Shown piece after piece: positions 56,181 through 64,000 of a DNA stretch of 64,000 bases (position 1 is its first letter; each line of letters starts with the position of its first letter). The notes beneath the pieces are model-generated. The model did not search any database. It was given only the letters and a program-made list of their open reading frames with translations, and was not told where the DNA came from. The position numbers and the translations under genes are program-made. Source of the DNA: Sneathiella marina (GTDB taxonomy: Bacteria; Pseudomonadota; Alphaproteobacteria; Sneathiellales; Sneathiellaceae); the NCBI RefSeq assembly GCF_023746535.1, contig NZ_CP098747.1, forward strand, positions 3,647,501-3,711,500, written 5' to 3'.

Positions 56181-57348
56181 TTTCAAGCTCCGTGCAGGCC
56201 TCATCAAGGGCGGCGATCAATTCGGAAATTTGCGCATCTTCGATGATTAGCGGCGGTAGAAGGCGCACAACATTATCGCCACCCTTGGCCGCCAGCACGC
56301 CATGCTCCATCAACTTGCTCAATAGAAGCGAGTTTTCATTCTTGCATTTCAAACCAATATGCAGGCCAATACCGCGCAATTCTTCAACGACATCGGGATG
56401 ACGGTCAACAATCCCCGCCAGGCCTTGTTTCAAATGATTTCCCATTTCCACCACATGGTCGAGAAAACCGTCCTCTGTCATGACATCGACGACGGCGCCG
56501 GCGACAGCCATCGCCATCGGGTTCCCGCCATAGGTTGAGCCGTGGCTTCCAACCGTCATTGCCTTTGCCACTTTTTCAACCGCAAGGCAGGCACCGACCG
56601 GAAAACCACCACCAAGTGCCTTGGCAGATGTCATGATGTCCGGTGCCATGTCCGCATGCTCATAGGCGAATAACTTGCCGGTACGGCCCATGCCGGTTTG
56701 AATCTCATCAAAAACCAGCAGCAGGTCCTGCTCATCACATAGTTTCCTCAATTCCCGCAGGAAGGCAGGTTCAACAACACGGATACCCCCTTCCCCCATG
56801 ACCGGTTCAATAAGAATAGCCGCCGTTTCATCGCTGATTGCCGCTTTCACCGCGTCGATATCGCCAACGGCAATATGATCAAATCCATCCATTACGGGAC
56901 CGAAACCGTCCAGCAGTTTATCCTGACCCGCCGCCGCGATCGTCGCCAGCGTCCGGCCGTGAAAAGATCCCTCAAATGCCAAGACACGGTATTTTTGAGG
57001 CTGTCCTTGGTCACTGAAATATTTCCGCACCATCTTGAGGGCACATTCATTGGCTTCGGCCCCGGAATTACAAAAATAGACGGCATCGGCAAATGTCGCA
57101 TCGACCAGTTTTTGCGCCAGTTCTTCCTGCCCTGGAATGCGAAACAAGTTGGACACATGCCAGACCTTTGATGCCTGGTCGTTGAGCGCGGCCACAAGAC
57201 GTGGATGCGCATGCCCCAATGAGCTTACAGCAATACCTGCGGCAAAATCGAGATATCGTCGACCATCATTTCCATAGAGATAGGGGCCGTCTCCTTTTTC
57301 AAAGGAAAGATCGGCGGGAGCATAGTTTGATAACAATGCCGGAATCAT
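56173..57348 (-). CDS. argD: Acetylornithine aminotransferase
   Basis: The 391-residue PLP enzyme has [37 protein letters not shown]-like [17 protein letters not shown], and [16 protein letters not shown] with the PLP lysine. It makes N-acetylornithine in arginine synthesis. GGAG eight bases before the ATG at 57348 supports this start; the upstream 19 codons of the longer frame have no such support. It is adjacent to argF, which favours ArgD over a GABA-type enzyme. Confidence 0.95.
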   Translation of the reverse strand: MIPALLSNYAPADLSFEKGDGPYLYGNDGRRYLDFAAGIAVSSLGHAHPRLVAALNDQASKVWHVSNLFRIPGQEELAQKLVDATFADAVYFCNSGAEANECALKMVRKYFSDQGQPQKYRVLAFEGSFHGRTLATIAAAGQDKLLDGFGPVMDGFDHIAVGDIDAVKAAISDETAAILIEPVMGEGGIRVVEPAFLRELRKLCDEQDLLLVFDEIQTGMGRTGKLFAYEHADMAPDIMTSAKALGGGFPVGACLAVEKVAKAMTVGSHGSTYGGNPMAMAVAGAVVDVMTEDGFLDHVVEMGNHLKQGLAGIVDRHPDVVEELRGIGLHIGLKCKNENSLLLSKLMEHGVLAAKGGDNVVRLLPPLIIEDAQISELIAALDEACTELENG

Positions 57349-57496
57349 ATGCTTTCTCCACAGTTTGAAATGACAGTACAAATTGGTGTAAGGGGCCTGA
57401 AACAACAGGTTTTCAGATTAACGAACCCCAGAAAGCGGCGAAGTATTGACAGGAGAGGCCTCTGTGTCAATCAAACTCTCAGTTTAGGGGGATTTT

Positions 57497-58333
57497 TTAG
57501 GCTTTCAGCTTGTATCCGCGTTTAATTAGGGCCCAAACGGTCACATACAGGGCGATATCGAGTATGGCAATTACGATAACACCAATCCAGACCGAACTAT
57601 CCGATGAGCCGATAAAACCATATCGAAAGCCGTCAATCATGTAGAAGAACGGGTTTATGTGGCTGATCTGATACCAGACGCCTGTTAGCCGGTCGATGGA
57701 ATAGAAGGTCCCGGATAAAAACGAAAGCGGCATAATCACGAAATTCGTCATTGCCGCCATATGATCAAACTTTTCAGATACGATCCCGCCGATCATTCCA
57801 AGCAGGGACAGCATTAAACCTGCACCGACAACAAAATACAGAACGGCCGCCCAGGAGTAAACGGTCAGGTCGATCAACAGCCACATGCAAAATCCAACGG
57901 CGACGGCAACAGCCATGCCGCGGGCCAGGCCGGACAGAGAAATTGCGAAAGTCAGTTCAGCCGCCGACAGGGGCGGCATCAGAATATCAACAATATTGCC
58001 CTGTACTTTGGAAATCAGAATTGAAGAAGATGTATTGGCGAATGAATTCTGAATAACAGCCATCATGATCAGGCCGGGACCCAAAAATGTCGCATAGGGC
58101 AGATCTCCCATATACCGCTCGCCATTTCCGAAAGCCAACGTAAAAATTGCCAGGAACAGCATTGTTGTCATCATCGGGGCGAAAACCGTTTGCAAGGGCA
58201 CCTTGAGAAATCGCCGTACTTCTTTTGATAACAGGGTGTAGACACCCAGCCAATTCACCAACCCGATCTGGTTCTCGGGAACCATTGAGGGTGCGGTTCG
58301 TGTTTCGGTTTGCGGATCTGTTGTAGAAGTCAT
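57497..58333 (-). CDS. ABC-2-type transporter permease without an adjacent ATPase
   Basis: The 278-residue protein has six or so membrane spans and the ABC-2 pattern GMIGGIVSEKFDHMAAMTNFVIMPLSFLSGTFYS, typical of YadH/NodJ-type export permeases for lipids or polysaccharides. No ABC ATPase lies next to it, so the partner must be elsewhere. It stands alone between argD and the ArsC-like gene. Confidence 0.88.
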   Translation of the reverse strand: MTSTTDPQTETRTAPSMVPENQIGLVNWLGVYTLLSKEVRRFLKVPLQTVFAPMMTTMLFLAIFTLAFGNGERYMGDLPYATFLGPGLIMMAVIQNSFANTSSSILISKVQGNIVDILMPPLSAAELTFAISLSGLARGMAVAVAVGFCMWLLIDLTVYSWAAVLYFVVGAGLMLSLLGMIGGIVSEKFDHMAAMTNFVIMPLSFLSGTFYSIDRLTGVWYQISHINPFFYMIDGFRYGFIGSSDSSVWIGVIVIAILDIALYVTVWALIKRGYKLKA

Positions 58334-58491
58334 GGCGCATAGATATTCAATAAGTAAGAATTACGCAAGGAAACTATGACACGGCAAATTTTGAAACCGG
58401 CAATTGAAAAAATTCCATTCTGGATTACCTGTATTGACTACGCTAAAAAGAATAATAGCCGATCCATCAATTTTCTTGGGAGTCTCCATAT

Positions 58492-58839
58492 ATGTCTGTT
58501 GAAATGCTGCATAATCCGCGCTGTAGTAAATCGCGCCAAACTCTTGCAATTTTGGAAGAAAATGGAATTGAGCCAATAATCATCGACTATCTTTCGAGCC
58601 CGCCAAGCCTGGAGGAGCTTCGTGACATATTAAAATTGCTTGATATGCAACCGAGGGATCTCATGAGAAAAGGTGAAGCAGAATATAAGGAAAATAATCT
58701 TTCCGACGCAAATCTGACGACCGATCAGCTTCTTCAAGCCATGGTAGATTTCCCAAAACTTATTGAGCGCCCTATCGTACTGGCAAATGGCAAGGCGCGG
58801 ATTGGGCGTCCGCCGGAATCAGTATTGGAAATCGTCTAA
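58492..58839 (+). CDS. ArsC/YfgD-family protein (glutaredoxin-dependent arsenate reductase fold)
   Basis: The 115-residue protein starts MSVEMLHNPRCSKSRQTLA (catalytic Cys11 in NPRCSKS) and contains LIERPIVLANGKARIGRPPE, the ArsC-family arginine region. Many members do not reduce arsenate in vivo. No ars operon genes are near, so function is not fixed. Confidence 0.88.
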   Translation: MSVEMLHNPRCSKSRQTLAILEENGIEPIIIDYLSSPPSLEELRDILKLLDMQPRDLMRKGEAEYKENNLSDANLTTDQLLQAMVDFPKLIERPIVLANGKARIGRPPESVLEIV

Positions 58840-59001
58840 ACCGGCTCTTTGGGAGACTATTTTCCCAGTTTTTTGGTTGCTAATCCGCTTTCTGCATTTT
58901 CCGTCTTTTCATTGTGCATGACACTATATAGAATTGCGCCCAATAGCCGCCGACACTAGGAAAGTGTCGTTTAAACAAGAATAACAAACAGGAGAAGTCC
59001 A

Positions 59002-60186
59002 ATGGCTGAAGCCGTTATCGTATCCACCGCAAGAACCCCCATCGGCAAAGCATATCGCGGCGCCTTTAACAATACGCATGGTGCAGATATGGGAGGGCAT
59101 GTCATCAAAAACGCGGTTGAACGCGCTGGTGTCGATCCTGCCGAAGTTGAAGATGTTATCTTTGGCGTTGCCAATCCCGAAGGAGCAACGGGCGGCAATA
59201 TTGCCCGGCAGGCGTCTTTGCGTGCGGGCATGCCAATTACCACTGCAGGAACAACCGTCAATCGCTTTTGTTCTTCCGGGTTGCAAACCATTTCAATGGC
59301 AGCACAGCGCGTAATTGTCGACAAGGTGCCCGTCATGGTTGCCGGTGGTATGGATAGCATCAGCCTGACACAGAATGAACATTCGAATACTTTCCGGGCG
59401 CGCAATGAATGGCTGACGGAAAACAAGCCGGCTATTTACGACCCAATGCTGAAAACCGCAGAAACAGTCGCAACCCGTTACGGCATTACGCGAGAGCAAA
59501 TGGATGAGTACAGCTTGCAAAGCCAGATGCGGACAGCCGCCGGACAAGAAGCGGGACGATTCGACAAAGAAATCGTGCCAATGACGACGACCAAAATACT
59601 GGTCAATAAGGAAACGGGCGAGACTTTGGAAGAAGAAGTCACATTGATGAAAGATGAAGGCAATCGCGCGAGCACAACGCTTGACGGTCTGGCCAATTTG
59701 AAACCCGTCCTTGGCGAAGATTGTTTCATTACAGCCGGTAATGCCAGCCAACTTTCCGACGGGGCGTCGGCATGCGTCGTTATGGATAGCAAACTAGCAG
59801 AGCAGCGCAATATTGAGCCCCTTGGTACCTATCGCGGTCTTGTCGTTGCTGGCTGTGAGCCCGATGAAATGGGTATTGGACCGGTTTTCGCAATTCCAAA
59901 ACTTTTGGAACGTCATGGTCTTGGCATGGATGATATTGGCCTTTGGGAACTGAACGAAGCCTTCGCCGTTCAGGTTCTTTATTGCCGCGACAAACTTGGC
60001 ATTCCCAACGATCTGCTGAATGTTGACGGCGGGGCAATTTCAATCGGCCATCCTTACGGAATGTCCGGTGCACGTCTTGCTGGTCATGCGCTTATCGAGG
60101 GCAAGCGCCGCGGTGCAAAATATGTTGTCGTGACCATGTGTATTGGTGGCGGTATGGGTGCAGCGGGCTTGTTTGAAGTAAACTAA
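59002..60186 (+). CDS. Acetyl-CoA acyltransferase (thiolase)
   Basis: The 394-residue enzyme of the thiolase family has the nucleophile in [11 protein letters not shown] (Cys90), [17 protein letters not shown] (His) and [12 protein letters not shown] (second Cys). It cleaves 3-oxoacyl-CoA in beta-oxidation or condenses acetyl-CoA. GGAGAAG before the ATG is clear. It heads the beta-oxidation genes at the right edge; a strong terminator follows. Confidence 0.95.
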   Translation: MAEAVIVSTARTPIGKAYRGAFNNTHGADMGGHVIKNAVERAGVDPAEVEDVIFGVANPEGATGGNIARQASLRAGMPITTAGTTVNRFCSSGLQTISMAAQRVIVDKVPVMVAGGMDSISLTQNEHSNTFRARNEWLTENKPAIYDPMLKTAETVATRYGITREQMDEYSLQSQMRTAAGQEAGRFDKEIVPMTTTKILVNKETGETLEEEVTLMKDEGNRASTTLDGLANLKPVLGEDCFITAGNASQLSDGASACVVMDSKLAEQRNIEPLGTYRGLVVAGCEPDEMGIGPVFAIPKLLERHGLGMDDIGLWELNEAFAVQVLYCRDKLGIPNDLLNVDGGAISIGHPYGMSGARLAGHALIEGKRRGAKYVVVTMCIGGGMGAAGLFEVN

Positions 60187-60207
60187 GTATTCGCTCACAA
60201 AATTATT

Positions 60208-60245
60208 TCCCGGACGTTTGTAATGGATGTCCGGGATTTTTTTTG
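60208..60245 (+). terminator. Terminator of the thiolase gene
   Basis: A perfect 8-bp stem (TCCCGGAC, 60208-60215, with 60229-60236) is followed by eight T residues. Confidence 0.92.
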
Positions 60246-60338
60246 TCTTGATACTGGAATATGGTTAATGTGAAATATCTATAAACGTTGAGGCCCGATG
60301 AAATGGCAATCAACGTTGCTATTATAGGAACCGCTTGA

Positions 60339-61418
60339 ATGACCGTATCGATACCGCGCAGTGTTGAAGAAATTACTCCTCAATGGTTCGAAGAAATCGT
60401 TTTCCCGAACTCCGGCTTTCCACATCTCAGCCGGATTACGAAAACGAATGTCGGCGAAGGCCGGGGATTTCTGAGCCAGACTTTTAAAGTGGGACTGCAA
60501 TTCGAAGACACTGAATCAAATACTGCGCCAAAATCCGTGATTGTTAAACTTCAGCCGACAAGCGGCCTCTACCAGGCAACAGCAAATGAACTGCATGCTT
60601 TCCTCAGGGAAGTCAGTTTTTATCGTGATGTCGCACCAACAGCGCCTTTAAGGCTGCCGGAAATATATTTTGCGGATGCAACAGCCGGTGCAGGTGCATT
60701 GGTCATGGAAGATTTGGGATCCCTTGCAAGTGGGGATCAAATTCTGGGGATCGAGCATTCTCAGGCTGTCACGACTGCCCGTGAGATTGCCAAAATACAC
60801 GCTGCCTACTGGAATAGCCCCAAACTCGAGAATCTGGATTGGGCCCCTGCACGGGACCACTTCAACTCTGACCATTATGCCGAATACTGGCCGAAATTTG
60901 CTAAAGCCCATGGCACGGTTATTGGCGCGGAAGCTCTCAGCATTGGGGCAAAGGTGGCTAAAAATATCGATTGGCTGGAAGAGAAAATTGCCAGCCGCCC
61001 CAGGTCAATTATCCATGGGGACTTGCGAGCTGATAACCTGATGTTTAGCAGGGAAACCGGCGGCAATGAGGTTGTTATTCTAGATTGGCAACTGGTCACT
61101 AAAAACCTTGGAACCATCGATATTGCTCGCCTTCTTGGCGGCAGCGAACCGATTTTGCAACGCCAGGGCCATCAAATGGAAATCGTACATGCGTGGTATG
61201 ATTCTCTTGTGGAATCCGGTGTAACTGACTACAGCCGCAGCGAAGCTGAGGATGATTTTCGCCTCGGAATTCTGCACTGCCTGCTAGTTCCGGTTAGAAT
61301 TTTTTCGACTGGAAAGGGAGCGATATCCGGACGACGGCAACAGCTCTTGGATACAATAATTTCAAGGTTTTTTTCAGCAGCTTTGGAATTAAATGCGGGT
61401 TCCGTATTCCCGGACTAA
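60339..61418 (+). CDS. Phosphotransferase-fold protein (aminoglycoside phosphotransferase-like)
   Basis: The 359-residue protein has the kinase-like core of the APH/choline kinase superfamily: SIIHGDLRADNLMFSRETGG (catalytic Asp and metal Asn) and VVILDWQLVTKNLGTIDIARL (DFG-like metal Asp). Members phosphorylate small molecules; a similar acyl-CoA-linked group appears beside beta-oxidation genes. The substrate is unknown. It lies between the thiolase terminator and a shared hairpin. Confidence 0.85.
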   Translation: MTVSIPRSVEEITPQWFEEIVFPNSGFPHLSRITKTNVGEGRGFLSQTFKVGLQFEDTESNTAPKSVIVKLQPTSGLYQATANELHAFLREVSFYRDVAPTAPLRLPEIYFADATAGAGALVMEDLGSLASGDQILGIEHSQAVTTAREIAKIHAAYWNSPKLENLDWAPARDHFNSDHYAEYWPKFAKAHGTVIGAEALSIGAKVAKNIDWLEEKIASRPRSIIHGDLRADNLMFSRETGGNEVVILDWQLVTKNLGTIDIARLLGGSEPILQRQGHQMEIVHAWYDSLVESGVTDYSRSEAEDDFRLGILHCLLVPVRIFSTGKGAISGRRQQLLDTIISRFFSAALELNAGSVFPD

Positions 61419-61421
61419 ATT

Positions 61422-61447
61422 AAAAAGGGCGGATTAGAAATCCGCCC
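61422..61447 (-). terminator. Terminator of the etf-hbd run
   Basis: GGGCGGATT (61427-61435) pairs with AATCCGCCC (61439-61447) with a 3-base loop, followed in the minus direction by a T run (complement of 61422-61426). On the plus strand it lacks a good T run. Confidence 0.85.
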
Positions 61448-61472
61448 CTTCAAATCCTCGATGCCGCTTGAC

Positions 61473-62345
61473 TTATCTTGTTGGCACGGGTTCATCCCCG
61501 GTGTAGTCGTAAAAGCCACGCCCTGATTTTTGACCAAGCCATCCAGCTTCGACATATTTAACCAATAACGGGCAGGGGCGATATTTTGTATCGGCCAAGC
61601 CTTCATATAAAACCTGCATGATGGCCAGGCAAACATCTAGTCCGATAAAATCAGCCAACTGCAAAGGACCCATAGGATGATTGGCACCTAATCGCATGGC
61701 TGTATCAATGGCCCGAACAGAGCCAACACCTTCATACAATGTGTAAACTGCTTCATTTATCATGGGAAGCAAAATGCGGTTGACGATAAAGGCAGGAAAA
61801 TCTTCCGCCGGTGTCGGGGTTTTATTCAGACGTGTGGTCAATTGTTTGACTTTTTCAAAAGTCTCTTCATTGGTCGCAATGCCCCGGATCAATTCCACCA
61901 GCTGCATAACCGGAACAGGGTTCATAAAATGCATGCCCATAAACTGGTCGGGCCTATCCGTTACCGCAGCAAGGCGGGTTACAGATATAGACGATGTATT
62001 CGTTGCAATAATCGTTTCCGGCTTCAGCTTTACGCATATATCCGCGAGAATCACTTTTTTGATCTCTTCGTTTTCCGTTGCAGCTTCAACAACAAGATCA
62101 ACATCAGACATCAGATCATCTGTAATCGTCGGATTTATGCGGGTTAAGGCCGACGCCATTTCCTCTTCGGTCAATTTACCCCGGCCAACCTGCCGCTGCA
62201 AATTTGTTTCGATGACTTTCAAGCCTTTCTCAAGCTGTTCGTTCGAAACATCCTTCAGAACCACATCAATACCCGCGACAGCCATAACATGGGCAATACC
62301 ATTGCCCATTTGGCCCGCTCCAATAACGCCAACTTTATTAATCAT
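61473..62345 (-). CDS. hbd: 3-hydroxybutyryl-CoA dehydrogenase
   Basis: The 290-residue NAD-dependent enzyme starts with the Rossmann motif VGVIGAGQMGNGIAHVMAVAG and has TNTSSISVTRLA, GMHFMNPVPVMQLVE (catalytic His) and FIVNRILLPMINEA. It oxidises 3-hydroxyacyl-CoA. It lies after etfA on the same strand with 63 bases between, a common arrangement. Confidence 0.95.
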   Translation of the reverse strand: MINKVGVIGAGQMGNGIAHVMAVAGIDVVLKDVSNEQLEKGLKVIETNLQRQVGRGKLTEEEMASALTRINPTITDDLMSDVDLVVEAATENEEIKKVILADICVKLKPETIIATNTSSISVTRLAAVTDRPDQFMGMHFMNPVPVMQLVELIRGIATNEETFEKVKQLTTRLNKTPTPAEDFPAFIVNRILLPMINEAVYTLYEGVGSVRAIDTAMRLGANHPMGPLQLADFIGLDVCLAIMQVLYEGLADTKYRPCPLLVKYVEAGWLGQKSGRGFYDYTGDEPVPTR

Positions 62346-62408
62346 CGCCTGTTCCTGCGTATATTGTGAACGTAATCATAATCCGGGTTTCTCGGCCCGC
62401 ACAAGCCA

Positions 62409-63338
62409 TTAAAGCTCCGCTTCCAATTCCGGAATTGCTTTAAACAAATCGGCAACAAGCCCGTAATCCGCCACCTGGAATATCGGCGCTTCTTCATCCT
62501 TGTTTATAGCAACAATGACTTTACTGTCCTTCATACCGGCAAGATGCTGAATCGCGCCAGAAATCCCAACCGCAATATATAGGTCCGGTGCCACAACTTT
62601 ACCTGTTTGCCCGACCTGATAATCGTTGGGAACAAATCCGGCATCAACGGCCGCACGACTGGCCCCGACAGCTGCACCCAATTTATCAGCAACGGCTTCG
62701 ATAAGCGGAAAATTATCGCCCGATTGCATACCACGGCCGCCAGAGATAACGATTTTCGCTGATGTCAATTCCGGGCGTTCGGATTTCGAAAGCTCTTCGC
62801 CAACAAAAGTCGACAAGCCGCCATCTGCTGTCGCCGAACCCGCTTCGATTGCGGCAGATCCGCCCGTTGCTTCAGCTGCTGCAAAATTCGTGGCGCGCAC
62901 AGTGATCACTTTCTTTGCATCACCTGATTGGACTGTTGCCATGGCATTGCCAGCATAAATAGGGCGAACAAAGGTATCAGCAGAGATGATTTCCGTTATT
63001 TCAGAAATTTGTGCAACGTCTAACAGCGCGGCAACCCGCGGCAGAATATTTTTACCCGACGTCGTTGCCGCAGCAACAATTGCATCATATGCGCCAGCGA
63101 GGGAGACAATGAGGTCCGCAGTATTCTCCGCCAGAGAATTTGCGTAGAGACCATCATCTACAAGAACTACTTTTGCAACGCCGGATACTTTGGCTGCTTC
63201 ATCGGCAACTGAGCTACAGCCAGATCCAGCGACAAGCACATGAACATCACCGCCCAATTCACCAGCTGCCGTAACAGCGTTTAAGGTTGCAGCGCCTAAT
63301 GCGCTGTTATCGTGATCTGCAAGGACAAGAACAGACAT
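62409..63338 (-). CDS. etfA: Electron transfer flavoprotein alpha subunit
   Basis: The 309-residue subunit starts [20 protein letters not shown] and its C-terminal FAD domain has [63 protein letters not shown] and the final [21 protein letters not shown]. It passes electrons from acyl-CoA dehydrogenases to the respiratory chain. It starts directly after the etfB stop. Confidence 0.97.
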   Translation of the reverse strand: MSVLVLADHDNSALGAATLNAVTAAGELGGDVHVLVAGSGCSSVADEAAKVSGVAKVVLVDDGLYANSLAENTADLIVSLAGAYDAIVAAATTSGKNILPRVAALLDVAQISEITEIISADTFVRPIYAGNAMATVQSGDAKKVITVRATNFAAAEATGGSAAIEAGSATADGGLSTFVGEELSKSERPELTSAKIVISGGRGMQSGDNFPLIEAVADKLGAAVGASRAAVDAGFVPNDYQVGQTGKVVAPDLYIAVGISGAIQHLAGMKDSKVIVAINKDEEAPIFQVADYGLVADLFKAIPELEAEL

Positions 63339-64000
63339 TTATATAACTCCCTCATCTTTGAGCTTGCTGACCAGTTCAGCGACGGATTCTACTATAACAC
63401 CAGCTTCGCGTTTCGCCGGTTCTTCAACTTTCAAGGTTGTCAGGCGCGCTGCAATATCAACGCCCAGATCCTCAGGAGATTTTTCGTCGATGGGCTTTTT
63501 CTTTGCTTTCATAATATTCGGCAAAGAAGCATAACGCGGCTCATTCAATCGAAGGTCCGTTGTCACGACAATCGGCATTTTCAGATCAAGTGTTTGTAGG
63601 CCGCCATCAATCTCGCGTGTGACTTTAGCTGTCCCACCGTCGAGATTAACTTCTGACGCAAAAGTTCCCTGAGCCCAACCCAGCAATGCCGCGAGCATTT
63701 GACCGGTTTGATTTGAATCATCGTCAATGGCTTGCTTACCGACGATAATAAGGTCTGGCTTTTCTTCATCCGCGACTGCCTTGAGGAGCTTTGCAACTCC
63801 GAGCGGCTCAACTTCCGCATCCGTTTTTACAAGAATTCCCCTATCTGCACCCATAGCAAGTGCAGTTCGAATTGTTTCTTGAGCGGCTTGCGGGCCAACA
63901 GAGAAAGCAACGACTTCTGTTGCAGTACCTGCTTCACGCAAGCGAAGGGCTTCTTCAACAGCAATTTCATCAAAAGGGTTCATGGACATTTTGACATTCG
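63339..64000 (-). CDS. etfB: Electron transfer flavoprotein beta subunit (N-terminus cut by window edge)
   Basis: At least 220 codons are present. Upstream of the internal ATG at 63989 the frame continues as NVK before [17 protein letters not shown], the conserved EtfB motif, which normally sits about 30 residues into the protein, so roughly the first 30 residues lie beyond the window. The AMP-binding region and ANKDD-like ending are compatible with EtfB. It partners EtfA. Confidence 0.95.
   Translation of the reverse strand, partial: NVKMSMNPFDEIAVEEALRLREAGTATEVVAFSVGPQAAQETIRTALAMGADRGILVKTDAEVEPLGVAKLLKAVADEEKPDLIIVGKQAIDDDSNQTGQMLAALLGWAQGTFASEVNLDGGTAKVTREIDGGLQTLDLKMPIVVTTDLRLNEPRYASLPNIMKAKKKPIDEKSPEDLGVDIAARLTTLKVEEPAKREAGVIVESVAELVSKLKDEGVI

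Noticed and set aside
58850-58872. Weak hairpin with T run after the ArsC-like gene
   Set aside because: Only five base pairs can form (TGGGA with TCCCA), too short to call a terminator with confidence.

Overview
The window reads as chromosomal DNA of an alphaproteobacterium of moderate GC. Signs of this are the thrS-infC-rpmI-rplT block, a perfect CIRCE box before groES-groEL, DUF2842 and DUF4170 proteins, a SAM-II riboswitch before metZ, an ArgD-ArgF-Hsp33 run and an EtfB-EtfA-Hbd block. Genus is not determinable from the sequence alone. No insertion sequence, CRISPR array or phage gene was seen. Two identical parS (ParB-binding) sites suggest a place within ParB reach of the replication origin, although no parAB, dnaA or gidA gene is in the window.

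Layout. 1-5400: translation genes (rplT cut by the left edge, rpmI, infC with an ATA start codon, thrS), a GT4 glycosyltransferase and a divergent ABHD10-like hydrolase. 5400-8830: DUF2842, a bactofilin, and an overlapping operon of ECF sigma factor, membrane anti-sigma factor, periplasmic Spy-like sensor and DUF938 methyltransferase. 8840-14100: groESL under CIRCE control, argS and class II aldolase. 14100-23600: gamma-glutamyltransferase-like protein, a membrane protein, a class III adenylate cyclase, an Nfu-like Fe-S protein with two NifU domains, enoyl-CoA hydratase, a diguanylate cyclase overlapped by a 57-residue membrane protein, a PhyH dioxygenase and a glutathione transferase. 23985-25379: an unusually ordered CoA transferase.

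25479-43282 is the accessory heart of the window: a 17.8-kb catabolic cluster lying between two parS sites, each in a convergent intergenic gap. On the minus strand are a LysR regulator, a five-gene Liv-type ABC importer, aldoxime dehydratase, amidase, cobalt-type nitrile hydratase (alpha, beta, accessory protein) and an 829-residue ankyrin-flavoprotein fusion. On the plus strand are an M20 amidohydrolase/N-carbamoylase, a GABA-type aminotransferase and a succinate-semialdehyde-type dehydrogenase. Together they encode uptake, aldoxime to nitrile to amide to acid, and then removal of an omega-amino group and oxidation of the semialdehyde. The flavoprotein is a candidate for making the aldoxime from an amine, which is only a hypothesis.

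43300-44384 looks like a small remnant of an integrated element: an AT-rich MltR-like gene between a tRNA-Gly(CCC) gene and a 14-bp copy of that tRNA's 3' end. 44445-48444 carries a SAM-II riboswitch with terminator, metZ, apaG, folE and trkH. 48422-53506 is a TetR-adaptor-RND efflux operon. 53648-58839 holds a lipoprotein, Hsp33, argF, argD, an orphan ABC-2 permease and an ArsC-like protein. 58990-64000 is a beta-oxidation block (thiolase, a phosphotransferase-fold protein, 3-hydroxyacyl-CoA dehydrogenase, etfA, and etfB cut by the right edge).
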